A stretch of DNA of 64,000 nucleotides from Datura wrightii (taxonomy: Eukaryota > Streptophyta > Magnoliopsida > Solanales > Solanaceae), in the NCBI GenBank assembly GCA_035772735.1, contig JASDFA010000006.1:61582001-61646000 (forward strand), written 5' to 3'. Of the stretch, positions 35,745 to 45,420 are shown one piece after another (position 1 is the first letter of the stretch; each line of letters begins with the position of its first letter). The position numbers and the translations under genes were made by a program. The notes below the pieces were generated by a model. The model did not search any database. It was not told the origin of the DNA and saw nothing but the letters and a program-made list of their open reading frames with translations.

Positions 35745-35998
35745 AAAAAAATATTTTTTCTCTCATTTTGTAAAGTGTAAATAGATTTTATTTTTCTTTT
35801 TCTTGATTTAGTACAAAAGTTTTGCATTTTAGTTAGTTTTTTATTTTAGTTAGGTGAAACCTATTATTCTAACCAATTTTGTTTAGTGAGAGGATTTTCA
35901 GGTCAAACGGAGAAAAATGTGCACGGAATCGTGAAGGAAAAGGCGAGGTATGAAAAAATTAATAAAATGTAGAAGACAGTGAGCTGGGGCGATAGCTC

Positions 35999-36182
35999 CG
36001 TGTCACGGAGGAGGACCTCCGCGTTACCCTCCGTGACACGTTGAGGTGTAATATGGAAATTTCAAAATTTCCAGTAAGCTATCGCGATGGCTCCGTGTCA
36101 CGGAGGCAGTGCACCGCGATGCACTCCGTGACACGTTGCCATATAAATTGTGACGGGTCACACCGGGTTGCCGGGTGACCCG
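35999..36182 (+). promoter_or_regulatory. B inverted-repeat array and TATA-like site before ORF2 exon 1
   Basis: Two perfect inverted repeats: CGTGTCACGGAGG / CCTCCGTGACACG (35999-36011, 36028-36040) and CGTGTCACGGAG / CTCCGTGACACG (36094-36105, 36124-36135). Then ATATAAATT (36141-36149) and a third stem CGGGTCAC / GTGACCCG (36154-36161, 36175-36182). The order matches the LTR promoter. A separate promoter for ORF2 is a reasonable guess, not shown. Confidence 0.6.
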
Positions 36183-36335
36183 CGTGTTTTTCTACATTTT
36201 AAACCCCGATTTCTCCCCTTTTCCCCTCCTTTTTAATTTCCTCCGCGACCAAACATCCCTAAATCCCTTCCCCACCAACGTGCCACGGCTTAAGGCAAAG
36301 AATTACCAAGTTTTCTTCGGTTCTTTAACTTCGAG

Positions 36336-37036
36336 GTATGTTTTCCGATTCTCTCTCAAGTTTTTAGCGATTTTATTCGAATTTAAGCATGGGAGGTGAA
36401 CTAAATCACCCTAAGTAGAAATTAAGCAAGAATTCGAGTTATTTATTGATTGATAAAAGTTCGGAATGTTGTAATGATCGTTTGAACTTGTCGATAGCAT
36501 GAATTATTTGAATTTGATTGCGAAAATCAATTCTAGGGCTATGTTGTTGAATTTGAAGTTGGGAATATGTTGAATTCGTGAAATATATGCCGGGGTGTAC
36601 TTGTGAAATGAGATAAGTCGTTGTAAAAAATTGTTTGACTGTAATAGACGACGAATTCTCGGGTTGTGGGGAAAATGTTGAAATTTGTTCAAATTGGGTT
36701 GGTTGTATAGGTTCATGTATATAGAATTTTTGTTGTTGTTCTTGTTTCGTTGTTTCTCTTTGCTAAGTGTGATGGTTGAATTGCTAGCGATGGTAGTGAT
36801 TGGGATTAGCTGTACGAAGTCTAAGTAGTACGCAGAAGTTATACCGTCGAATTTTTCTTTGTGAACGCACTAGCATGAATTGTATAGCTGGTTGTTTGGT
36901 GTAAATAAAGTATTCTTGCCGTAGTATCGTAACCGTAGCTAAGGACTAAGTGTGGGGTAAACTTAGCGTAGCCCGACCTTAGCCGAAGTTAATATTCTTT
37001 TAGCTTGACATTGCGATTGTTTACTTGTGTCGACAG
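36336..37036 (+). other. Intron in B ORF2 leader
   Basis: Donor GAG|GTATGT at 36336 and acceptor GTCGACAG| ending 37036. Five bases (ACAAA) then separate the acceptor from the ORF2 ATG. C has the same layout (50239-50910, five-base leader GAACA). A lacks exactly this stretch and joins exon 1 to GTACA-ATG, which confirms both splice sites. A polypurine-like word CTAAGTGTGGGGTAA lies inside at 36946-36960. Confidence 0.85.
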
Positions 37037-37041
37037 ACAAA

Positions 37042-38262
37042 ATGGCAAGCAGGCAAGATAAAGGTAAGGGTGCATCCACTTCAGGCACCGGGAGGAAAAG
37101 ACTTAGACTGGGCACAACAGTCCCAGCTGCACCAGCAGTTCCACGCGGCCAGCGCCGCCAATACGGAACGAGATGGGTGACTGATGAGAGGAAGAAGTGG
37201 TATGCTAAACACAAGGAGAACAAATACTTCCCCGAGGAGCATATAGCACGGGAACCATTAGCACAGGAGTTCCCCCGAATAGTTCAACGGATCAAGGCTG
37301 CTGGGCTAAGTTTCATATTTCAGGAGCCCAAAGAATGCAACCTGCACCTGGTCCGGGAGTTCTATGCTAATTGGAACCCGGCAATCAGAAGCCACACCAT
37401 CAAGATCAGAGGGCAGATAGTCACTCTGGAACCCCAACAGCTAAATGCCATCATAGGAGCGCGGGACACAGACGCCCACGTTCTCCGCCAGCTGAATATT
37501 ACCCCACTGTATGTCGATATCAGATGCACACTGTGTGGGGCTCGATCCACAGCTAAATGGAGCAGACACAAGGAAAGGGGCTACCACCAGACTCTGCCTT
37601 ATTCTCAAATGAACAGGGAAGCCCGAATCTGGCTGAAGATAGTCTGCTCGTGCCTAATCTCGGGGGTACACATGACTGATGTGACCCGGGACCGTGTTTG
37701 CCTGGTGTATGCCCTGATGAAAGGGATGGAGATTAATGTTGGGGCGGTCATCATATCCGCCAGGAAGAGAGCCCGATTACACCAGGACCACAGGTATGGG
37801 TTTGGTGGACTAATCACCACCTTTCTCCGGGGCCTCGACGTCGAGGAAGATGCTTTGGATTATATCCCGCAGTTGGAGCGGCGGGCCTTGGATGTGACCA
37901 AAACTAAGGCCCCCGACACCACCCACGGGCCAGTGATGACGTTTGGCGAGCGACATGCTCGTGATGACCAGTACATGGAACGAATGTTTGGAATGCAAAT
38001 GCTCCAGCTCAGGATCGATGGGAGACCAGCCACGGAGGAGGAGCTATGGCAGCTCGAGCTGGATTACCCGTTTGGAGAAAATGCCAGGGCTCTATGCCGA
38101 GTGGGGCCAGCCTTTGTAGAGCCCACTGACGATGACGTCCCCACGGACGAGGAGACACGTCGGGAGGACTCCGATGTGGAGTCCGATGATGACGACGGAG
38201 GCGACTCAGACATGGGAGATGAGGCAGCAGCACCTGATGAAGAAGTGGAATACTTTGACTGA
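37042..38262 (+). CDS. B ORF2, PF20167-like plant transposon protein, intact, 406 aa
   Basis: ATG at 37042 with A at -3 and G at +4; the upstream GTG at 37027 is inside the intron and not the start. Residues 1-50: basic, Ser/Gly-rich and disordered (MASRQDKGKG...RGQRRQYGTRW), perhaps nuclear or nucleic-acid binding. About 50-115: charged helix leading to LVREFYANW. 120-160: SHTIKIRGQIVTLEPQQLNA, the family core. 190-260: MNREARIWLKIVCSCLISG and VCLVYALMKGMEINVG, the most hydrophobic part, but no clear membrane segment and no signal peptide. 340-406: strongly acidic Asp/Glu/Ser tail ending VEYFD. Position is that of the Athila env-like gene. The biochemical role is unknown. It is the only long intact gene in the window and has the same 1221-base length as A's copy. 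Confidence 0.85.
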   Translation: MASRQDKGKGASTSGTGRKRLRLGTTVPAAPAVPRGQRRQYGTRWVTDERKKWYAKHKENKYFPEEHIAREPLAQEFPRIVQRIKAAGLSFIFQEPKECNLHLVREFYANWNPAIRSHTIKIRGQIVTLEPQQLNAIIGARDTDAHVLRQLNITPLYVDIRCTLCGARSTAKWSRHKERGYHQTLPYSQMNREARIWLKIVCSCLISGVHMTDVTRDRVCLVYALMKGMEINVGAVIISARKRARLHQDHRYGFGGLITTFLRGLDVEEDALDYIPQLERRALDVTKTKAPDTTHGPVMTFGERHARDDQYMERMFGMQMLQLRIDGRPATEEELWQLELDYPFGENARALCRVGPAFVEPTDDDVPTDEETRREDSDVESDDDDGGDSDMGDEAAAPDEEVEYFD

Positions 38263-38305
38263 TCAGGGAGTTCCACCACCCAATTTTGTGATTTTTAATT
38301 TTTGT

Positions 38306-38346
38306 GAACACTGGGGACAGTGTTCGGTTTAAGTGTGGGGTGGGGA
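38306..38346 (+). promoter_or_regulatory. B hairpin plus polypurine-like module after ORF2
   Basis: Perfect 8-bp stem in GAACACTGGGGACAGTGTTC (38306-38325, loop GGGA), then GG and TTTAAGTGTGGGGTGGGGA (38328-38346), 44 bases after the ORF2 stop. Same grammar as 40129-40166. Confidence 0.7.
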
Positions 38347-40128
38347 GTAGTTAGGTGCTGGGCTGGGCTGGTTTGCTTGTATGCCTTCCTCTATATTTTT
38401 GTATGTATGTTTCCCTGTGTTTGTGAATTTGCAAATTGTTCTGTATTTGTAATTATTTGTGTAATTGATGTGTGTTGTGGAATGTTGATGTTGCCAGCTG
38501 AGTCTGTAAAATTTTTGTAAATATTTTTGCTTATCGAAATGATCGATAATTTTAAAATTTTGCAAAAATATTTTGTTCATATTAAAATATTTTGTAAATA
38601 ATTTTTCCATCGAAATGATCGATGTTTTGCAAAATTTTTCAATTTTTATTTTTTTTGGGTTTCTCGGCGTTTGTTTTCGGTTCTTTTACCGAGAATAGTC
38701 CCATTGAACCGACGTCATAGCTAGTGACTGTTCCCTATGATGGATGGATGACGACCGTCTTAAGGGAAATGTAGTCGGTAGGAGGAGTTATTTTAATTTA
38801 TTTTCAGTTTTTTTCTTTGGTGGATTGCATCACGGAACCTGTAGTTACTATATGATTGTGAAATGTTGGTTGCGTGTTGTACCTGATATTCAAAATGCAA
38901 AAGTGATTCGTATGAAAGCATGCAATTTTGTAAATATGTTGAGATACCTAGGTTGTAGAGTTTGATTCGGTGTGATTGAGGCTTAATGTTTGAATTCATG
39001 TAATTAGCTGATTAAAGAGTCTGTGAATGCATCTTGAATCGAGCATGTGCATAAACTGTGAAGTGAGGTATTGTTATTCCATGCTATTGTGAAGTGTCTA
39101 GAACTTGCCTGGTGTGTGTACAAAACGAAATGAAGGAGGTGTAGTGTTGGAAAGGATGTAGGCATTTCTTTGTTTTAACCGAGAGTTTCTATTTTTTTCT
39201 TGTCATCCTTCTCTTTATATGATTGTATACCCTAGTCAGCCCGTTGAGCCTTTAACCTATTATTTCTTTCTTTTGTCCAAAAAGTATAAACTAAGCGTAA
39301 TTCTTTCTTTTCATTAGCCGTAAAGTCTATACAAAACTCTTAAGCGCTTAAGAAGAGAAAATAATTTTCCCAAAGTGTCAAAGAGTTAGAATGGTGAAAA
39401 GAAAAAGAAAAGCAGAGTGAGGAAAGAAAAGAAAAGGTTGAAGGTGCACTTGCTATAAAGAAATGCTAATGAAGGTGCATGAAAAACCTTTGTTTTCGTG
39501 TCAAGTGTGCTCGATGAAATGGGCCATACTAAAGTAAATCATCAAGAATGGGATGATGAAAAAAAGAAAAGAGAGAAACAATGTCCATGAGTTGATGGGA
39601 ATGTGTTGAAAAGGCGTTTAAGGATGCTAGTGGCTATTATTGGCTAATCCAATATATACTAGTTCCATAGCTTCCATTACAACCCATTAAAGTCCTACGT
39701 GATCTTACATTGCATTTCTTTATATTAGTGGAGTAATACACTAAGGGCAAGCTTATGGTTCATGACATGATGCATGTGAATTCTTTTGGGAGAGAGAGTG
39801 AAATTAATTTTTACATGCCCCTACTTGAATGTTTGTGTGTCACATGAGCAAAAAGGGGAAGAGTCTCTTGAGTTGTGAGGGCACATGCTTGATGAAAGAT
39901 TGATTTTCGTGTCGGATATCTTGATTAGTTGATTCGCATGAGTTTGCCGATATCGAGAGTGGATTTTAAAGTCTAGGAAGTCTTGATGTATTAAAGGTCA
40001 TTGCATTGTTAAGACCATGCATGTTTTCTTTATGATTCGCAATATTGAATGATCGGTATGACCGTAGCTCAAATTGTCGCACCATAGTGGCGAAGGTTGG
40101 GATGTAAATTGCATGAATTGTATGTTTG
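38347..40128 (+). other. B 3' non-coding region, conserved with A and C
   Basis: 1.8 kb with no gene. Two ATCGAAATGATCGAT repeats (38530-38625), stem TTCTCGG / CCGAGAA (38661-38667, 38689-38695) and GATGGATGGATGACGACCGT (about 38738-38757). Collinear with A 2577-4381 on the opposite strand. Confidence 0.6.
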
Positions 40129-40166
40129 TTGTTCGAGGACGAACAAGGATTTAAGTGTGGGGTAAG
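40129..40166 (+). promoter_or_regulatory. B 3' polypurine tract with AGGA-loop hairpin
   Basis: TTGTTCG-AGGA-CGAACAA (40129-40146, perfect 7-bp stem) followed by GGATTTAAGTGTGGGGTAAG abutting the 3' LTR. Confidence 0.78.
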
Positions 40167-41591
40167 TGATCTTGGGCAGATTTATATGCCCAAGTGATAC
40201 TCAAATGTATCATTTTCGCCTTGTTTATCTAGCAATATGTATACATTTTCATGTAATTGGTAATAAAATGTGAATTTATACTAACCAACATGATTAGCAT
40301 TGTTTTGTAGGTAAAATGTGATTTCGGGAAGCTAAAATGCATGTTGGAGGATATCGGAGTTGGACTTGGATGCGAGCAGGGGAAAAAAGCATTGGACTGC
40401 ACCAATTAAAGGGGCTCCGCGATGGAGCCGTGTCACGCTGCCATCGCAGAGGCATTCTGCCTGGAGGGTGAAAAATGCATCAATTCCAGTGGAGGCTCGC
40501 GACAGCTCCGTGGCACGGTGGCAAGCCTCCGCGTTGCATGTCGTGCCACGTTGGTGCTTTATTCCAGGACCCCAAATTTCCAGTGAGGGTCCGCGTTCAC
40601 GCCGTGTCATGGAGGCAGTGCTCCGCGATGCACTCCATGACACGTTGCTTGTTATTCCGGGAAAAATTTCCACTAGTATAAATAGAACACTTAAGTGTAT
40701 TTTGCATAATTCAGACTTGGTGGAGCAAGGACGTGGGTTACAGGCAGTTGAGGGACGAAAAGTTCATGGTTTTTTCTCTCTTTCTTTCTTCTTTCACTCA
40801 ATTGTTTGTATGATTAACACTCGTTTTATGATGATTAATCCACAAATGAGTGGCTAATTCCCTTCCTTGCTGAGGTTATGAACACTTGTGATGAATTTTG
40901 ATTATTGAAGTATATGGTTTTTCATCTTTTTCTTCCATGTTGTTCTATTAATTCTTGTTTCTACTGCATTGGTGTGTGGCCTACATTAATGTACATCTAA
41001 AAAGTCTGATTTCACTCTAGAGAGCACGAAATTGGAAAGTTGTGAATTAATAGGATATTGTTCTTTACTTGATTTGGGAAAATTGAGTTTTGATGTGCTT
41101 TCCTGATAGAAATATACTTGAAAGCCGTATTAGTCAATTTAGGAACCAGAATTGTATTGCTAGGTCATGAATTGCATTTGATCACAGAAATGTAGATGGA
41201 TGGTTCATGATTCTTAAGTGAGATTAAATATGAGAGTTTTAATCTCTTGGCTAATGTTCTTGGCTAGCAACTGGAAGAAAAGATTAACCAATTTATGATT
41301 ATAATCAGTTTCATTACATGTTCTTAACCTCGGCATGCTCATATCCATAGTTTAAATTCAGAGTAGATAATTGTTAGTAGTTTTAGTATAGAATTTATAA
41401 AACAAATTATTCAAATTTTGGTTACGTTGTGTCAGCATATTTAGAAGTGAGATATAATATAGTATACTTAAGAAATTTTCACTTATCCAGAGTCTCCGTG
41501 GATCGATACTTGGCTTACTAAAGCCACTTACTACTTGTTCGACCACGTGCACTTGCGTGTCGGTTTTTAACCCCAACAAACGCACCGAACA
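40167..41591 (+). repeat. B 3' LTR
   Basis: 1425 bp, same ends and length as the 5' copy, followed by CCACC at 41592. TATAAATAG at 40677. Its third inverted repeat is perfect here (CTCCATGACACG). Confidence 0.93.
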
Positions 41592-41596
41592 CCACC

Positions 41597-42100
41597 TTCA
41601 CGCGTTTGGTCATTAGTTCCAGCTGTGTCATCATTTTAGTAAGATTTTCATCTTGCTCTTCATCTCTTTTCTACAACTTCAATCGCCAATGCACTAGAGC
41701 TAATGTTATGTGTAGATACATTCGTCTCTCTCATGTGCGAGGCCCTATTGGTTTTTGTAATTCTGTCCAAAGGGGCTTTAGCCAACCCATATGTTTGACC
41801 TATAATAGACCCTCCGGCTAAATTGTTGGCAACAGATTCATTGATGGAGTCGAAGGCTCGGTAAATCTTTGGAGAAGCACTCCATCAGGAAGGCCGTGAT
41901 TTGGACAAAGAACAACCTTCTTTCTGAACCGAAGCCATGCTTCATGCAAAGACTCTTCAGGCACTTGCCTGAAATTTTTGATGTCATCCCTTAGCTGCAC
42001 ATTTCCGATGGAGGAAAGAAACGATCCAAAAATTCATCGGCTAATTCGTTCTTGGGGATGATGACTCATATGATTGTGATATCCTAACAAGCACATCAAA
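41597..42100 (-). pseudogene. D gag, N-terminal remnant
   Basis: Minus strand: DEFLDRFFPPS, a frame change, QLRDDIKNFRQVPEESLHEAWLRFRKKV, then MTQLELMTKRVK where B cuts in. The reading continues at 31726 with VNVVGMQGPSQYEG. The first half of the capsid is missing; the gag piece follows a short leader from the primer site. Stops at two or more places. Confidence 0.75.
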
Positions 42101-42169
42101 ATCACATCAAGTAACTAAGATGCAAAACTATTTCAAATCCACAATCAACACAAAAATATCAAGCGTTTG

Positions 42170-42187
42170 TCCACGGCAACGACGCCA
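42170..42187 (-). promoter_or_regulatory. D primer-binding site, near-match to tRNA-Asp
   Basis: Sixteen of 18 positions match the tRNA-Asp site; four bases from the LTR end at 42192. Confidence 0.78.
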
Positions 42188-42191
42188 TTTT

Positions 42192-43706
42192 TGATAACGT
42201 TCAAAATATACTCCTCATGCAAAGAGTATAAACAATTAGTGTATAAAAAAAAATAACCCGACGGATGTCGCAGACGAATCCCACAAGGACTAGTGAGTGA
42301 TAATTTCAAGTGTCGGTTGAGAAACTGAATTTATATTGCACCACTTAGAAATAACATAGAAATAAACAATTTGGGGGAGATTGAAATTTGTAATAGAGTA
42401 TGACTTCTAATTTTGTTAACCACGATAGCAAACTAACCAAGGTTGTTGACAAGAATGTGAAAGACTAGAGGTGTGGTGTAGATGATATGCTAACTAGATA
42501 GGGTCATGCTAGGTCATCTCATAAGTTCGATTAGTGTAAATAATCTTGGGAGAATGGGTATTTAATGCTTTTCAGCCTTATAAATACCTCTTGCTAGAGT
42601 TTTATCAAACCTCTAGACACCATTAGCTCAACCCGATCAGATTTGGATTAATAGCTACACTAATTTCTAGCTGTTAGCTACTAATTAGAGTGAGAATGTA
42701 ATTTTGACTATTTCTAACTGAATTTCACAATCTCTCATCTATATCCACCATTAAATTCTCTCCCAATAACTAATTATTCTTTTGCAAGAAACAATCAAGT
42801 AACAACAATTAGACCACATCATAATCAATGGATCTTCAATTATAGATTGAAGAGAATCTAACAGATTTACACTTAGTTAAACAATAATTTAGCTACTCAT
42901 AATTAAGCATTCATCATAACACACCCCTACTTAATGATTTAGCTACTCATAATTATGAAATTCAAAAGCACATTTAACAGTTAGACTCATTAAATTTAAT
43001 AACAAGAGTAGCAAAATCATGTTCAACAAGTAGTCTTCAACAATGGCAGTACCTTTCTATCAAGAAGAAGAAGAAAAAGAAAAAGAGAATAGTTCTTTTA
43101 AAATTCTACCAATCAAATTCTCCTTTTCTCTGCCAAGGGAATGTTCTAAAAGCTAGGAATTAAAAGCTGATGAGCACACAGTACTTTTCCTAGTATGTAT
43201 ATCCAAGAAAATAGGGTATCTTCTTTCTTCTTTTTCATGCTGGACAATTTTTCCCCTGATTAACATTCTGGCATCGGTGGAAGTACCGGTGGTTCACTAC
43301 TTAAAATCTGGAGACCGTATAGATTCCAGTAACCATTGGTTGTTCATTTGGCATTTCGCGGATCTCCATCCGTGCACCGCCAATTCTTTGCTCTTCAATC
43401 CAGCAAGTCCAGTGTCATTCGGTGACTAGACCGGCGAGTCGCCATTAGCAACCCGCGTTTTTCTGGTGGCTTTGTTTCCTAGATGCAATGGTGATCGGCT
43501 TTTGACCGGTGTTTCGCCGGTCTTTTTCGGTGGAACACCAAATTTCATCCACTTCCTTATTTTTGCTCTATTTCTTTCTCTTCTCCTCATATTAGGCATC
43601 TGTACACAACAAAGGGAAAAGGGAATAAAATCCACATAAATAACTCAAAACTGAGCAAACATTCAGGCTTGAAAGCCTAATGAGTTAGTGAATTACCAAC
43701 TTATCA
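42192..43706 (-). repeat. D 5' LTR
   Basis: Plus-strand TGATAACGTTC ... CAACTTATCA, followed by GCGGT (43707-43711). U3 keyword area 43260-43540 (ACCGGTGGTTCAC, GGCGAGTCGCCA, TTGACCGGTGTTTCGCCGG). Confidence 0.9.
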
Positions 43707-43711
43707 GCGGT

Positions 43712-43977
43712 TGCACCTACATTTCGTAGGTGCTCTTCAGCTCCTGACCAATGTTCCTCTGCGTGGAACCTACATTTTGTAGGTGTCAACCTGTGAACTG
43801 CAGGTCTTCTTCTTCCAGCACTTTGCTTTTTATCTCAATTCCTCTAATTTCCCTATTTATGTTCAATTCCTTGAAAATCGTAGAGAAAGGGCATAAAACC
43901 TTCCTAAATGAGTTGAAAACAAAGCAAAAGCTCATGCTTAGAATCCTAATGAATTGGTAATTTACCAACTCATGACA
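43712..43977 (-). repeat. E 5' LTR, outer part (split by D)
   Basis: Continues E's LTR after the second GCGGT and ends CCAACTCATGACA. Contains the stem CACCTAC-ATTTC-GTAGGTG (about 43715-43733) and AACCTGTGAACTGCAGGTC, almost the same as E internal sequence at 9890-9912. Confidence 0.7.
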
Positions 43978-44790
43978 CACTAGTGCTCTCTACCTGAATG
44001 AATAAGCTAGATCACCATTGCATTTTTTCAGCAAGGACACATGGAAAACTAGATGCACTGAAGCTAACTCTGCTAGTAATTTCAACTCATAATCCATCTT
44101 GCCAAATCTCCTTAAAATCCTATAAGGACCAACATATTAGGGACTAATCTTCCCCTTCTTGCCAAACCTCATAACTCCCTTTATGGGTGACACCTTCAGA
44201 AACACCCAATCATCGACCTCAAAATCAAGATCTCTCCTCCTAAACATCTGTATACGACTTCTGACAACATCAAGCTGTCTTCAGCCTCTCTTAGATAAGA
44301 TAAACTTTCTATATAACCTCATGAACTGAATCGGGTCCTATCAATGTAAGCCTTACATATCTCAAACCATCTAATAGGTGATCTACATCTCCGCCCATCA
44401 AGAGCCTCAAGTGGTGCCATCTGAATGTTAGAGTGGTAACTGTTATTGTAGGCAAACTCAATAAGCAGCAAGTGGTTATCCCAAGTAACTTTGAAATTAA
44501 TCACATATGCTCTCAACAGTTTGTCAAGTGTTTTAATGGTCCGCTCGGCCTGACCATCCATTTGCAGGTGAAAAGCTATGCTAAGCTTGACCTGAGCACC
44601 GAGACCCCACTGAAATAACTTTCAGAATAAGAGGCCAACTGAGTACTCCTACTTGTAATGATAGATAATGGAACTCCATGCAACCAAACTAACTCAAGAA
44701 TATAAAATGTAGCATAATCCTTGGTTAAATCCATAGTTTTAACGAGTATGAAATGTTCTGACTTGGTCACCGGTCCAAAAACACCTAAAT
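43978..44790 (-). pseudogene. Element G: chromovirus integrase fragment
   Basis: Minus strand: TKSEHFILVKTMDLTKDYATF and LHGVPLSIITSRSTQ (core; 44770-44576), DGQAERTIKTLDKLLRAYV and LIEFAYNNSYHS (44561-44319), and FHVSLLKKCNGD near 44060. The catalytic Asp of the usual ISDRG is Thr here (ITSRS). Integrase inserts the DNA copy into the genome. Only the core and C-terminal part remain; E cuts in at 43978. Confidence 0.8.
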
Positions 44791-45420
44791 TAAATCAAAA
44801 TTAGATATAACCCTAAAATTTCCATGAATCATAATTGGAGACTTGCATTCATAATTTGAAATTAGGAATGACGTGGATGAAATATCCCATTCATGACCCT
44901 ATATACTTGAGCTTGAAGAGATCTTTCTAGGGTTTGAAACCCAAGAGAATTGGAGAAGAAAGGGAACCTTCATTACTTCATTGCTTGAGCATATTAGATT
45001 TTCAACTTCAGATGTTAGGAAAAGAATAAGGGTTAGGAATGAATAAAACAATATAATATACCCTTTGAGGATGTAAAAATGACTTAGTTAAGGAGTTATG
45101 TAATAGGAAGTGCGGAGATACCCTTAAGAACTCGATTGAATATTTCACCCTGGTAGACCTAACAGGTCACTTAACGACCTGTTAGTCGACTTGATGGGTC
45201 ATCACCCCCTATCCATCATTATTGGAACTAAAATCATGTTTCTCTAATGCTCAATTAATGCCTTCACTTAGTGATTCATCATCATACTTAGTGGATAATT
45301 TCCTCAATTGTCAAGACTCTCTGAATTCCAAAATCTCTCCAACTCCCATCACTTAACAAATCACTTGACGGATCGTCAAGTATCCTAATGGATCACTTGA
45401 TTGCTAATAATGCTCAAATC
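44791..45420 (-). repeat. G LTR fragment joined to integrase
   Basis: Resembles the U3 side of H's LTR (CCCATTCATGACCCTATATA at about 44887 against 61565). It has keyword copies AACAGGTCACTTAACGACCTG and CTTGACGGATCGTC in the U3 part (45160-45400). Joined directly to integrase, so the R/U5 part and gag to RNase H are deleted. Confidence 0.55.

Larger units (their letters stand above)
31727..41591 (+). mobile_element. Element B: complete gag-PR plus ORF2 element without pol, 9.87 kb
   Basis: LTRs of 1425 bp each with very few differences, CCACC target duplication, perfect tRNA-Asp primer site. Order: gag (33293-34951), protease (34952-35686), AGGCAA hairpin, inverted repeats, exon 1, intron (36336-37036), ORF2 (intact, 37042-38262), hairpin plus polypurine-like module, 3' region, hairpin plus polypurine tract. 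No RT, RNase H or integrase core. It is the youngest layer of the stack, sitting inside D inside E. The layout matches the TR-GAG class of gag-only elements, extended with protease and a second gene. Confidence 0.93.
23508..43706 (-). mobile_element. Element D: Athila-type non-autonomous element holding B
   Basis: LTRs of 1547 and 1515 bp, target duplication GCGGT on both sides (23503-23507 and 43707-43711), near-match tRNA-Asp primer site, gag-PR, AGGCAA hairpin, ORF2 and polypurine tract. Without B (9.87 kb) it is about 10.3 kb. No reverse transcriptase or integrase is seen. Gag is joined perfectly when B and one CCACC are removed (MTKRVK to NVVGMQ). Confidence 0.9.
1..43977 (-). mobile_element. 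Element E: Athila-like Ty3/gypsy element, split by nested insertions, 3' end outside window
   Basis: Minus-strand element whose pieces line up once the insertions are removed: 5' LTR 22326-23507 plus 43712-43977 (split by D), degenerate tRNA-Asp primer site 22303-22320, gag 22172-21339 plus 11734-11100 (split by F), protease about 11058-10591, AGGCAA hairpin 10320-10337, leader 10300-8885 plus 1106-742 (split by A), and ORF2 from 736 to the left edge. The order gag-PR-hairpin-ORF2 without reverse transcriptase or integrase is the same as in B, C and D. The 3' LTR lies beyond the left edge, so its target duplication cannot be tested. All coding parts carry stops. It is the oldest host layer of the stack. 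Confidence 0.8.

Noticed and set aside
35999..36135. CRISPR-like or satellite array of CGTGTCACGG units
   Set aside because: Units are inverted pairs with variable spacing and the organism is a plant; they are hairpins, not direct repeats with unique spacers.
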